A stretch of 64,000 nucleotides of DNA from JAPHTQ01 sp050302275 (lineage in GTDB: Bacteria; Pseudomonadota; Gammaproteobacteria; Thiohalomonadales; Thiohalomonadaceae), in contig JBNLAT010000004.1 in assembly GCA_050302275.1 (NCBI GenBank), positions 1 to 64,000 on the forward strand. Direction: 5' to 3'. The position numbers were made by a program, and so were the translations under genes. The notes beneath the pieces were generated by a model. The model saw nothing but the letters and a program-made list of their open reading frames with translations. It was not told where the DNA came from and did no database searches. This document shows positions 51,590 to 60,477 of this stretch, one piece after another (the stretch's first letter is position 1; each line of letters opens with the position of its first letter).

Positions 51590-54500
51590 TCAAGCTACCC
51601 ACTTTTTATGGTTCACGGCAAAACCAACCATTAACTCAACAACGTTATCGCACTTTTCCTTGAATGTTACCCGGTCATAACTATCAGGAAGATCCTGATC
51701 CAGGACCTCCTCAACCGCCCTCTTTACTCGCAGCAAAGTTTGCCCATCTTTCCACCAGTCCTGTACCAAGACTTTTGGATGTCCTTCAAGCAGACGCTTA
51801 ATCAGATGCTTTGCAGCCAGCTTTACCTTTTGCTCTTCTGCTTTTGTCAGCTTCTCTTTTTTTATCGTATCGAATATCTCAAGCTCGTCTTCCGTCAGAC
51901 CTTTACGAATATGACGTTCTATTTCCTCAGTCATACCCTCCATGAACTTCACCATTTCCTCATGGTAGTTCTCGGTTGATGAGGCACCGGAGTTATAACG
52001 ATCGATAATTTCCTGGAATTTCTGGTAGAAATCTGTGCGTGTATGGTTTTGCTCGATCATTTGGCGCAACTTCTCTTCGATGAATGCGCGCATGTCGGCT
52101 ATTTCGATATTTTTGTACGTGGCTTGTTTGAATTCCTTCCTGAGTTTATCGAAGTCGATTTTACTCAGATCCCAACTCTTTCCCTTCTGGATAATTTCAT
52201 ATGAGGCTTTGTGGTCTTCGTGAACGAACTTCTCAGCATTATCCACAACCACACTCTCATCGAGGAGTTCGGCTATTTTCTTCGTCACGTCGTCGATATC
52301 GGCCTGATGGATACAGGTATCGACAACACCACGCAGATATTGGATAACGGGAATCAGCGGGCGTGGAGGCTGTTCAAAGGCCTCCGGCTTACATGCTTCA
52401 TAGAGTGACGAGACAGTATTTTCGTAAACGTAAAAGTTCTTTCGCCAGGCATCATTACTCAGTAACAGGTCGACATACTTATTAAAGAGGCTAATATTGC
52501 CAAACACGTCATTCTGTACCAGGACGGCATTGAGATTAATCTCCCGCTCCTGGCAGAAGAGACGGGCCTGTTCGATAGCATCATCCAGTAGAGTGAATAG
52601 CTGCTCTTTATCCTCCACTGGCTGGTGCTCGTCATCGTCCCCCAGCGCATAGTCCCTTAGTGCCTTGCGCATGTTACGGAAGACATTGTAGTAATCGACG
52701 ATCTCGCCGTTTTCCTTGACTACCCCATTGATAACATAGGGCGTCACGCGATTGGCCCTGGCGATAGTCTGCATCAGGGAGTGGTCTTTCATTGGCTTGT
52801 CTAGATAGAGAGTCGACACAGTGGGGGCATCGAAGCCAGTGAGCCACATGGCGCAGACAAAGACCAACTGCAACGGGTCCTTCTCGTCCTTGAAGTTGTA
52901 TTCGATGTCGTGGCCGTGTTCGTCAAGCTGCTCCAAGCGCTTGATGTGTGGCTTGATGTCGAGGCCTGCCTTCTCGAACCTCTCCTCATCGGCCCGTGGG
53001 TCGCTAATCACCACCGCCATCTCCACACTCTTCATATAGGCGATGAGTTTCTTGTAGCGGGCCTTCTCCACCTCATTGGCTTGATTCTTCAGTCCGGTAA
53101 GGCGTTTAATTTCCGCCTTCCAGTAGGCCTGAACCTTGTCGTACATCTTCACGGCGGTGAACTTGTCCACCGCGACAAAGAGTCCCTTACCTAGATATCC
53201 ACGACGGGGGAAGTGATAAACGATGTCCTTAGCGATGGTGTCCAAACGATCATCGCGCTTGATAACTTCCAGCTCTTTAGAAAAGTGCTTCTCCAGCTTT
53301 TCCTGCTGGGCATCGTCGAGGTTTTCATCTTCCAAAAGCTGGTAGAATTCTTCGCCTAGATCCTCGTTCTGGATTAATACTTCCGGTACACGCTTTTCAT
53401 AGTAGAGCGGCACCGTCGCACCATCATCCATCGCCTGCTGGAAGTTATATTCTGAAACATACCCACCAAACCAACTTTCCGTTTTGCCGGGTTTTCTGTT
53501 TTGCCCTTCTTTGCCACTTTTCCCCAATAGTGGAGTTCCGGTAAAGGCAATAAAGTTTGCGCCCTTGAGCCCGGCACGCATATTCTCCGCCAGATCCTTG
53601 TACTGGGTACGGTGCGCCTCATCCACCATGACGATAACCTCTCGGCCATCGTCTTGTAGTAGGCGCGGGTACTGCTTGCCCTTGTCGTAGCGGAATTTCT
53701 GAATGAGGGTGAAGACGACCTTCTTGTTCTGCCCGAGGAACTTGCGCATCTCCTCGGAGTTGGCGGGCTGGGCGGCATCCTTTTCGTGGATGGTGCCGGT
53801 ATTGAGGAAGTTGCGGTAAATCTGCCCGTCCAGGTCCTGGCGATCGGTCACCACGACGAAACTGAAATTACCGGACTCCTTACGGAAGATCTTTCGGGCA
53901 TAGAAGATCATGGAGAAACTTTTGCCCGAACCTTGGGTATGCCAGAAAACCCCCAGCTTGCCGTCCAGCTCATGCCGCTGCCGGAAGCGAGCGTAGGCGT
54001 TATTGACGCCGATAAACTGGTGGTTCTGGGCGATGATCTTTTTATTTTCATTGTGGAAAAGGATGAAGTTCTCCACATAGTCCAATAGCTTGGTCGGCTG
54101 GCAGAGGCCGGCGGCGGCGTACTCCAGGCTGGTGCCCTCTTCCTCTATTCGCTTGCGGTCTACCTTCTCCTTCTCGTCTTCCACCCGCAACCAATTGAAG
54201 AAGTGTCCCCAATCGGCAGTAAAACTACCCACCTTGGTTTCGATAGCGTTGGAGAGGATACACAAGGCGTTAGCATGGAAGAGCTGGGGAACGTCGTTCT
54301 TGTAATCGCTGAGGTTGCTATCGTATGCATTCCATAATTTGACATTGGAGTTCTTCAGCTCAATGAAAACCAGTGGAAGGCCGTTGACGTAGAGGATCAC
54401 ATCGGGGCGACGGTAGGCAGCCTTGGGGGTCTGACCCATAGCCTTGATCCAGAGCTGGGAGACAGCCAGGTATTCGTTCGGCCCTTCCGGGCCTGGATGA

Positions 54501-54874
54501 TCGAAATCGACCAACTGAACGTATTCGTTCTGTTTTATCCCTTGCTCGTCTTCGAAAGTGACCGGCACACCGTCGCGGATCAGGTCGTAGAGTTCACGGT
54601 TAGCTGCAATGGCGGACATAGCAGCACGGCGGTCCGTTACCTGCTCCACCACGCCGTCGATAACAGACTCAGGGATCTCCGGATTGAGGCGGATGCATGC
54701 GGCCTTGAGGCGGTCGGCCAGGATCACATCGCGCTTGTCCTTGCGATTGGAACCGTCGTTCAACGCCTCGGGTTGGGCGGTATGGCAGTTGAGCAGATTG
54801 AAGCCGTACTGACTGTTCAACTTCTTCAGTAGTGCCTGCTCAATATCATCTTCAGAAATGAAGTTCCTTGCCAT
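51590..54874 (-). CDS. hsdR: Type I restriction enzyme, R (motor/nuclease) subunit
   Basis: A 1094-residue HsdR. The N-terminal PD-(D/E)xK nuclease is at about 175-200 (RRPDVILYVNGLPLVFIELK). SF2 helicase motifs: Walker A HTQGSGKSFSM (about 310), DEAHRTQ (motif II), FIAFTGTPLLG (motif III) and ARANRVTP (motif VI). It translocates DNA and cuts at unmodified sites with HsdM2-HsdS. Twenty-two bases separate it from hsdS. Full length, no visible frameshift. Confidence 0.95.
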   Translation of the reverse strand: MARNFISEDDIEQALLKKLNSQYGFNLLNCHTAQPEALNDGSNRKDKRDVILADRLKAACIRLNPEIPESVIDGVVEQVTDRRAAMSAIAANRELYDLIRDGVPVTFEDEQGIKQNEYVQLVDFDHPGPEGPNEYLAVSQLWIKAMGQTPKAAYRRPDVILYVNGLPLVFIELKNSNVKLWNAYDSNLSDYKNDVPQLFHANALCILSNAIETKVGSFTADWGHFFNWLRVEDEKEKVDRKRIEEEGTSLEYAAAGLCQPTKLLDYVENFILFHNENKKIIAQNHQFIGVNNAYARFRQRHELDGKLGVFWHTQGSGKSFSMIFYARKIFRKESGNFSFVVVTDRQDLDGQIYRNFLNTGTIHEKDAAQPANSEEMRKFLGQNKKVVFTLIQKFRYDKGKQYPRLLQDDGREVIVMVDEAHRTQYKDLAENMRAGLKGANFIAFTGTPLLGKSGKEGQNRKPGKTESWFGGYVSEYNFQQAMDDGATVPLYYEKRVPEVLIQNEDLGEEFYQLLEDENLDDAQQEKLEKHFSKELEVIKRDDRLDTIAKDIVYHFPRRGYLGKGLFVAVDKFTAVKMYDKVQAYWKAEIKRLTGLKNQANEVEKARYKKLIAYMKSVEMAVVISDPRADEERFEKAGLDIKPHIKRLEQLDEHGHDIEYNFKDEKDPLQLVFVCAMWLTGFDAPTVSTLYLDKPMKDHSLMQTIARANRVTPYVINGVVKENGEIVDYYNVFRNMRKALRDYALGDDDEHQPVEDKEQLFTLLDDAIEQARLFCQEREINLNAVLVQNDVFGNISLFNKYVDLLLSNDAWRKNFYVYENTVSSLYEACKPEAFEQPPRPLIPVIQYLRGVVDTCIHQADIDDVTKKIAELLDESVVVDNAEKFVHEDHKASYEIIQKGKSWDLSKIDFDKLRKEFKQATYKNIEIADMRAFIEEKLRQMIEQNHTRTDFYQKFQEIIDRYNSGASSTENYHEEMVKFMEGMTEEIERHIRKGLTEDELEIFDTIKKEKLTKAEEQKVKLAAKHLIKRLLEGHPKVLVQDWWKDGQTLLRVKRAVEEVLDQDLPDSYDRVTFKEKCDNVVELMVGFAVNHKKWVA

Positions 54875-54896
54875 ACCCTTTCCTTAATTTATTTGC

Positions 54897-56183
54897 CTAT
54901 GCCGCTTTGTTTTCACTCATGCTGGGTGGAAACTGGATATCGAGATCTGCCACCGAGAGTTTTCCTGAAATAAGCCGAGGTAGCAGCATTTCCTTTGTTC
55001 GTTTCAAATTTTCATTTGAGTGAAACAGATTCTGCTTTTGTTTCCATATATCAGTGATGAAGTTGGCGAACTTTTCCTGAATTTCTCTATCTGGAACCCA
55101 TATTTTAATCCCGGCAATCAGTGTTCTATTCAATTCGACTTGCCCGGTAGAACCCGATGCCATAAATTCAAAGTAGTGTTGTAGTTGCGATACGGTGACA
55201 GCCAAATACTGTGAGTTAATCACCTTCGGATTTGCTCGACATATGGTTACGTGTGAATCGACAGTTACTTGTTCAGGTTTATACTCTACAACTGAAACTC
55301 GACCGAGCGTCCCCACACCCGTGGAATTAATTAGAGCGTCGGCAAATCGAATATACTTCTCATTGGGTGTTTTGGTATCGTGTGTTCTCGCTTCTGAAAG
55401 GTCAATCCGGCCATTTCTGATACATTTCTGATTGATAACCAACCTTTCTGATTCTTCATCATACTTAGGCGAGATTCCCCGCTTTATAGTGCTGCATAGG
55501 TCATCAAGTTTTTCGTAAACCCAACCCTTCGGAACCCCTTTCTCAAACTCAGTAGTTTGGTAACCAGGAAAGCGGAAACGGACAAACCATTCGCGATAGA
55601 TCTCTTCAGCCATTTTCTCCAACAAGTCGATATGGCGTTTGTTGTTTTCTATTAGGTCGTCGTGGGCGGAAAGGATTGCGGCGATTTTCCTTTGTATCTT
55701 TAGTTCAGGGATGGGGATACGAAAATCTCCTATTTGCTTACCGCTAATGTGCGGGACATTCACACCTGTGACAATTGGCTGGACGTAAGCAGAAAAGTAA
55801 GCGCTTGATATCAAACAGCGAAGATAAGTTTGGTCGAGTTTATCTTTCGCTCTTAGCCTAGCCACACGTTGAACCAGAAGTGACTTCGGATCGTGTCTTT
55901 TAATATACGACCATTTCAAGCCCGCAGTAACCCATGGGCGATCCATCGCTAATACGATATCACCCGGCAACAGGTGATATTTCGAAAAGAGGTCATATTC
56001 ATCAGAACGCCAGTACTTAGATGCCTGCCAGTCGATATAACCCTGCTGAACATTCTCTCCCTTAACCAATGGAATCTGGGAAGGATTATCAAGGAACCGT
56101 TCACTTTTAAACGCAAACCCGGGTTGGATATCTACATATTTCCCGAGTTTCTCTAGTGGGAATGAAGAAATTTGGTAGCTCAT
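54897..56183 (-). CDS. hsdS: Type I restriction-modification specificity subunit
   Basis: A 428-residue HsdS with two target-recognition domains (about 5-155 and 215-370), each followed by a conserved helical spacer (KIQRKIAAILSAHDDLIENN and REIQEKFANFITDIWKQKQN). It defines the bipartite DNA target; the recognised sequence cannot be read from the protein. The gene is AT-richer than hsdM and hsdR, as is common for exchanged specificity genes. Its start overlaps the hsdM stop by four bases. Confidence 0.93.
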   Translation of the reverse strand: MSYQISSFPLEKLGKYVDIQPGFAFKSERFLDNPSQIPLVKGENVQQGYIDWQASKYWRSDEYDLFSKYHLLPGDIVLAMDRPWVTAGLKWSYIKRHDPKSLLVQRVARLRAKDKLDQTYLRCLISSAYFSAYVQPIVTGVNVPHISGKQIGDFRIPIPELKIQRKIAAILSAHDDLIENNKRHIDLLEKMAEEIYREWFVRFRFPGYQTTEFEKGVPKGWVYEKLDDLCSTIKRGISPKYDEESERLVINQKCIRNGRIDLSEARTHDTKTPNEKYIRFADALINSTGVGTLGRVSVVEYKPEQVTVDSHVTICRANPKVINSQYLAVTVSQLQHYFEFMASGSTGQVELNRTLIAGIKIWVPDREIQEKFANFITDIWKQKQNLFHSNENLKRTKEMLLPRLISGKLSVADLDIQFPPSMSENKAA

Positions 56184-58273
56184 TCGGCTTCACCCAGTAT
56201 CTGCTCGCAGTTGGATGAAATTATCCCCATTAATTCTCTAGCTTTGCCTTCCAACAGACCCAGTTCTTCACATTGCTCTGCGATGAGTGAAAGAAACTCT
56301 TCTTCCGTCTTACCATCCTCCTCAATCACTACCCCCACATAACGCCCCGGATTGAGCGAGTAGTCCTGTTCCTTCACCTCCTCCGGCGTCGCCAGTTTGC
56401 ACAGGCCGGTGACATCCTCGTATTCCGCCTTGGGGAAACGCTCCTGCAGCCAGTGGATGTGCTTGTAGTAGCTCTCGGCGACCTTGACCTCCTTGTGCAG
56501 AGCTTCCAGTGCCTCCTTGAGGCATTTGGTCTCGCGGTCGGTGGTAGTGCGCTTGCCCGCCTTCTTGGCGGCCTTGGCCTTTTCGTGCTTACGGATGATC
56601 TTGTCGAGCTGTTTGAGGCCTTCGTGCAGGCTCACAAAGAAGGGAGCGAAGGCTTGGCGCAGGGTGTGTTGGGCCTTGTTCTTTTTGTTGATGTCGGCGT
56701 CGGTCTTGAGCTTGGCGTCGGCACCTTCCCGGTATTTGTCGTAGCGGGTTTGCAACTTGCCCAGCGCTTTCCACTGCTTGACCAGATCGCCGACGGCGAG
56801 CTTGCCCGCGTTGTCGTCCAGCACCTCCAGCAGTTGTTCGCTGACCGGCTTGACCTGTTTTTCGTTTTCGATGAGCTGCGCCATGCCCTGTTCGAAGTAG
56901 CTGTCGATGAGGCGGACGAAGGCCTGGCGGTTGCCCTTGTGCAGCTTGCTGATGATGGCGATGTTCTGGATCTGCTCGGGGCTGAACTCGCGGTGGGCGC
57001 GGTCGATCTGGGTATAGACGTTGCGGGCGTCGATGAAGAGGATGCGGTCGTCCTGCTTCGCCTTGTCGAAGAACCAGAGGGTCGCCGGGAGGGTGACGGT
57101 GTAGAACATGTTCGACGGCAGGGTGAGCATGCCGTAGATGAGGTTATTCTCGATCAGGGTCTGGCGGATGTCGGCCTCGGAGTGGCGGGCGTCGGAGGCG
57201 GAGTTTGCCATGACCAGTCCGGCGCGGCCTTTCTTTTTCAGCGAAGTAGCAAAGAGGTTGATCCAGAGATAGTTGGCATTGGGAACGGTCTCTTTTCCCT
57301 GTTCACTCTTTTTCGCCTTTGTCTTCTTGCGCGGGATACCGTAGGTATTGAAGCGCGGATCTTTCTCCACCGTAGCCAGTGGCACATCGTCCACGTTGAA
57401 GGGGGGATTGGCCATGACATAGTCGAACTTACCGAAGGCGTCGAAGGGGTTTTCAGCGTAGCTGTTGGCCTGGGCAACCTCGCCGCGCAGGCCGTTGACC
57501 GCCAGGTTCATCTTGGCCAGCTTGACGGTGTCGAGGGTCTTCTCCTGACCATAGACGTAGAGCTGGTCTTCGTCGTGCTTTTCGCCCAGAGCTTTAAGCC
57601 GTTTGCGGTGCTCATCGACGAAGTGTTGCGACTGCACGAACATGCCACCGGAACCACAGGCGGGGTCAAAGACGGTACCCTTGTGGGGCTCGATGATCTC
57701 CACCATGAGCTGAACCACGGAGGTGGGGGTGAAAAACTCGCCGCCCTTTTGTCCCTCAGAGAGGGCGAAGTTGCCAAGAAAGTATTCGTAGATCTTGCCG
57801 AAGACATCACCGTTGGCGTCACGGGGGATGTTGGAGAAGTTCTTCAGCAGCTGCGCCGGAATGGTTTTGTCGGTACGGGTGAGAGGGACATATTCATCCT
57901 TGGGCAATACGCCTTCCAGCTCTGACTTGTATCCCTCAATTTCTTGCATCGCTCTTTTGATTGCTTTGGCTACATCTGCTTTTTCCGGCAGATTGAGGAG
58001 GTAGTCGTAACGAGCATGGTCAGGGAGATAGAAGCCGCACTTCTCAATAGCAATCTCAGAAATAGGCTTTTCGCGCCGAGTACCGGAAAGCTTGTTGTAC
58101 TCCTGAGTAATGGCTTTTTCAGCGCGGCTGTATTTATTGTCGGCGAATTTGAGGAAAATCAGCCCCAGTACGGGAGTGGCGTATTCGCTCGATTTAAGGT
58201 CGGTATTGGCGCGCAGGTTGTCTGCCGCTGCCCAGAGGTCATTTTCAAGTTCTTTGAGTTGTTCGGAATTCAT
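56180..58273 (-). CDS. hsdM: Type I restriction-modification methyltransferase subunit
   Basis: A 697-residue N6-adenine methyltransferase: HsdM N-terminal helical domain (1-135), SAM-binding motif FDPACGSGGMFVQ (about 205-217), and catalytic N-P-P-F in MANPPFNVDD. Longer than the roughly 500-residue E. coli K-12 HsdM because of a charged, helical C-terminal extension (about 500-697). First gene of the hsdMSR operon. Its promoter must lie in 58274-58490. Confidence 0.94.
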   Translation of the reverse strand: MNSEQLKELENDLWAAADNLRANTDLKSSEYATPVLGLIFLKFADNKYSRAEKAITQEYNKLSGTRREKPISEIAIEKCGFYLPDHARYDYLLNLPEKADVAKAIKRAMQEIEGYKSELEGVLPKDEYVPLTRTDKTIPAQLLKNFSNIPRDANGDVFGKIYEYFLGNFALSEGQKGGEFFTPTSVVQLMVEIIEPHKGTVFDPACGSGGMFVQSQHFVDEHRKRLKALGEKHDEDQLYVYGQEKTLDTVKLAKMNLAVNGLRGEVAQANSYAENPFDAFGKFDYVMANPPFNVDDVPLATVEKDPRFNTYGIPRKKTKAKKSEQGKETVPNANYLWINLFATSLKKKGRAGLVMANSASDARHSEADIRQTLIENNLIYGMLTLPSNMFYTVTLPATLWFFDKAKQDDRILFIDARNVYTQIDRAHREFSPEQIQNIAIISKLHKGNRQAFVRLIDSYFEQGMAQLIENEKQVKPVSEQLLEVLDDNAGKLAVGDLVKQWKALGKLQTRYDKYREGADAKLKTDADINKKNKAQHTLRQAFAPFFVSLHEGLKQLDKIIRKHEKAKAAKKAGKRTTTDRETKCLKEALEALHKEVKVAESYYKHIHWLQERFPKAEYEDVTGLCKLATPEEVKEQDYSLNPGRYVGVVIEEDGKTEEEFLSLIAEQCEELGLLEGKARELMGIISSNCEQILGEAE

Positions 58274-58488
58274 CTATTCGCTTTCTGTTGTTCTGTTTCG
58301 AATTCGGGAAATGAACCATATGGTTGAGAAACCAATGAGCTCAAAAGACATAAACAAAGGATCGACATCCTGTTTCCTCTTATTTCCGTGAGACCGCAAT
58401 CTCAGCCGTTTATTGTGCCCATCGATTCTACCCTTAAGCGGTTCCCCGGCGAAAGCCGAGCTGATGCGGCTTTCCGACCATTTTGCCA
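58274..58488. other. Intergenic region between hsdM and the PhoP-box-like repeats
   Basis: The divergent gap (58274-58576 in full) marks the right edge of the island. A hairpin GAAAGCCG/CGGCTTTC lies at 58461-58483 on the plus strand, without a T-run. No gene, tRNA or integrase site is visible. Confidence 0.4.
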
Positions 58489-58515
58489 GTTCACTTTCGT
58501 TCAGTTCCGGTTCAG
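58489..58515 (+). promoter_or_regulatory. Triple direct repeat, PhoP-box-like operator, site 1
   Basis: Half-sites GTTCAC (58489-58494), GTTCAG (58499-58504) and GTTCAG (58510-58515) repeat with about one helical turn (10-11 bases). This is the geometry of OmpR/PhoB-family binding sites; the known PhoP box is two GTTTA-type hexamers spaced by five bases. It lies about 60 bases before the start of the secreted protein at 58577, and the same array is before its paralogue at 60478. Confidence 0.6.
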
Positions 58516-58576
58516 CCCCTCCCGCGTAGCCTGCAAGCGTACAAGGCAATAACGCTTACGCAAAAGGAGGCTCGCC

Positions 58577-58909
58577 ATGAATACCAAAACGCTGATTTCC
58601 GCCCTGGTTCTGACCCTTGGCCTGGGTTCCCTGGCCCTGCCGGACACTGCCGCTGCTCGTGACTACGACCGTGGTGGCGACCGCCAGGAGCACAGCCGCG
58701 ATCGCCATGATAATGACCGTGGTCGTCACGAGCGCCGCGACCAGCGTCGTGACCGCAACGACCATCGTCGCCATGACAATGGCCGTCACTATGGGCACCA
58801 TCGTTACTATGGGTATCCCTATGTGCAGTACCGGCACCACCGCCATTGGAACAATGGCTATTTCCTGATGGACCCGCTGCCCATCATCCATATCGAAACC
58901 CGTTGGTGA
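58577..58909 (+). CDS. Arg/His-rich small secreted protein, copy 1
   Basis: A 110-residue protein with signal peptide (MNTKTLISALVLTLGLGSLA, cleavage after AAA near residue 27). The mature region is dominated by Arg, His and Asp (RRDRNDHRRHDNGRHYGHHR), ending in PLPIIHIETRW. It resembles RcnB-like periplasmic proteins only in composition. Possibly metal-binding. Preceded by an AGGAGG ribosome-binding site and the triple GTTCAG array, and followed by a terminator. Copy 2 lies at 60478. Confidence 0.82.
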   Translation: MNTKTLISALVLTLGLGSLALPDTAAARDYDRGGDRQEHSRDRHDNDRGRHERRDQRRDRNDHRRHDNGRHYGHHRYYGYPYVQYRHHRHWNNGYFLMDPLPIIHIETRW

Positions 58910-58915
58910 TCGGTC

Positions 58916-58945
58916 GGCCGGGAGTTCGTCTCCCGGCCTTCATTT
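58916..58945 (+). terminator. Intrinsic terminator
   Basis: Stem GGCCGGGAG/CTCCCGGCC (nine pairs) with loop TTCGT, then TTCATTT. It follows the copy 1 secreted-protein stop codon by a few bases. Confidence 0.65.
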
Positions 58946-59095
58946 CCGTCCTATTAGCTCCGCATCACCGCCTTGATACATACCAACATTATGTAAAGTA
59001 TGCTCCGGATTCACTTAGGTTTGACATGGTATTTTCAGGCTGAGTAGTATAGCCAACCTGGATACCTACCCTATCGGAGATGGAGCTCTCGTCAC

Positions 59096-59776
59096 ATGTT
59101 CAATTCTGCCCCTAGCCTGAACCCCGGTGAAAAGCTGATCGCTAAAGAGCGTGATGTCACTGGTGGCGCTTTACAGATTAACGATGCGTACGATCTGTTC
59201 CTGATCCAGAAGCCGAGCGGCGACTATGAGCTTCGCCTGTTCATGAAGGTGCAGTTCTTCTTTAAGGATGATGGTATTTACAAATGGTCCCCAACGGGTA
59301 AGAAGAATTTCATTGCATCCTGGGAAAGCCGGGTTCGGCAAATCTGGGATGGACACGTCCTGAGGGTGCTCAGTGGTAATAAGCAGGTCAAGCTTGGTCT
59401 CGCATTCGAGACACAAATTGACGGCATTATGTTTGACCACTGGGAAATCACGGTGAAGAAAGTGCCACCCGGTTCTACATTTAGAAGTTTTGTGCGGCCA
59501 GGAATGAAAGACGTTACGCTTACTGAAAATGATAACGGGGTTAGTGTTCGTAAAGTCAGGAAGGCGGGCAGTTTTCAACAAATCACTTCCGTGCATGAAT
59601 TTGGTCATATGATAGGTTTGGACGACGAATACGGTCCGCTATTTGGTGGTGCATCAGGCCCACATAACAACGATTATGCAAGCCTCATGAACATCGGTTC
59701 GGATGTACGTAAACGCCACACCATGTATTTGATGAAGTGGCTGAACAGTACGCTTGCGAAGCACAATATAAAATGA
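59096..59776 (+). CDS. Putative zinc metalloprotease (metzincin-like), unexported
   Basis: A 226-residue protein (MFNSAPSLNPGEKLIAKERD). VHEFGHMIGLDDEYG contains H-E-x-x-H-x-x-G-x-x-D (His167, His171, Asp177), and SLMNIGS about 25 residues later fits a metzincin Met-turn. The N-terminal 160 residues look like a small beta-rich domain (YELRLFMKVQFFFKDDGIYK). No signal peptide or membrane helix. Its stop overlaps the start of a lipoprotein gene (ATGA). The pattern suggests a delivered toxin or a dedicated protease; the substrate is unknown. It is less GC-rich than its neighbours. Confidence 0.75.
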   Translation: MFNSAPSLNPGEKLIAKERDVTGGALQINDAYDLFLIQKPSGDYELRLFMKVQFFFKDDGIYKWSPTGKKNFIASWESRVRQIWDGHVLRVLSGNKQVKLGLAFETQIDGIMFDHWEITVKKVPPGSTFRSFVRPGMKDVTLTENDNGVSVRKVRKAGSFQQITSVHEFGHMIGLDDEYGPLFGGASGPHNNDYASLMNIGSDVRKRHTMYLMKWLNSTLAKHNIK

Positions 59777-60138
59777 ATAAGTTCAGCTTTTTTATTGCCA
59801 CGTGTTTGTTTGCCATGATGCTAAGCGCATGTGGCAACGAGTCAAAGGAAACCAGTATGTTTATTGATAGCGTAAAAAACCTGACCCAGACCTCTAACGC
59901 CGATGATGAAGAGCAGGCTTTGGGTAAGCTGTTGACTATTGCGCGCCAAACAAACGTTAACTATGGCTACCGTGTTTTCAACAAAACAAAAGATAAGCGC
60001 GTCATGCCAGATGAATTGGATAACGAGCTTGATGATGATCTGGTCGTTACTATCTTCGTCGGTGAAGAATCGCCGTATCAGGAATTTGAGTGGCACCCAA
60101 AGTACAACGGGCATATAACTCGGTTAATCATGCCGTAG
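59773..60138 (+). CDS. Small lipoprotein coupled to the metzincin gene
   Basis: A 121-residue protein with a lipoprotein signal (MNKFSFFIATCLFAMMLSAC, lipobox LSAC with Cys20). The mature part is acidic (DDELDNELDDDL-like stretch). It starts in the overlapping ATGA of the metzincin stop, so the two are co-translated. Order and location fit an immunity protein for the preceding protease, but no such family is recognised; it may also be an unrelated secretory factor. Confidence 0.72.
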   Translation: MNKFSFFIATCLFAMMLSACGNESKETSMFIDSVKNLTQTSNADDEEQALGKLLTIARQTNVNYGYRVFNKTKDKRVMPDELDNELDDDLVVTIFVGEESPYQEFEWHPKYNGHITRLIMP

Positions 60139-60161
60139 AAGTTTCTGTATACCCGGGAGTT

Positions 60162-60362
60162 ATGACTAAGACCCAGTATTTTCTTGTTGTCCTGTTACTG
60201 CTGTCATCCCATCCGGCAATATCTGCAAGCTCTGGTTCGACAACATCAAGTAGTCTGCCGGGCTTGTGCTATGGCATCAGTGGGACTGCCCAGCAGCAAA
60301 AAACTTTTTCAGTAGCGGAAAACCAGTCGGTTTCTATTACCCCCCCCCTTAACTATCTGTAA
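60162..60362 (+). CDS. Short secreted protein ending at a C9 tract
   Basis: A 66-residue frame with signal peptide (MTKTQYFLVVLLLLSSHPAI, cleavage near SAS). The mature part is short and Ser/Thr-rich, with one Cys (LPGLCYG). A run of nine C (60340-60348) lies just before the stop, so the reading frame may have shifted there; the original protein could have been longer. Third gene of the metzincin cassette. Confidence 0.5.
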   Translation: MTKTQYFLVVLLLLSSHPAISASSGSTTSSSLPGLCYGISGTAQQQKTFSVAENQSVSITPPLNYL

Positions 60363-60392
60363 TTTCTAGTAAAAATCTTCCCCCTGAAACTA

Positions 60393-60418
60393 TTCAGTTT
60401 CGTTCAGTTCCGGTTCAG
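60393..60418 (+). promoter_or_regulatory. Triple direct repeat, PhoP-box-like operator, site 2
   Basis: TTCAG (60393-60397), GTTCAG (60402-60407) and GTTCAG (60413-60418), spaced like site 1. The stretch CGTTCAGTTCCGGTTCAG is identical at both sites. It precedes the operon of copy 2, the glycine-zipper and PepSY proteins and the response regulator/kinase, so autoregulation is likely. Confidence 0.6.
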
Positions 60419-60477
60419 TCACCGACGCGTAGCCTGAAGGCGTACAAGGCAAAAACGCTCACGAAAAGGAGACTGCC

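Noticed and set aside
56453..57925. 490-codon plus-strand open frame
   Set aside because: Antisense to hsdM; hydrophobic, Val/Leu/Gly-rich product with no family features. GC bias at third positions explains it.
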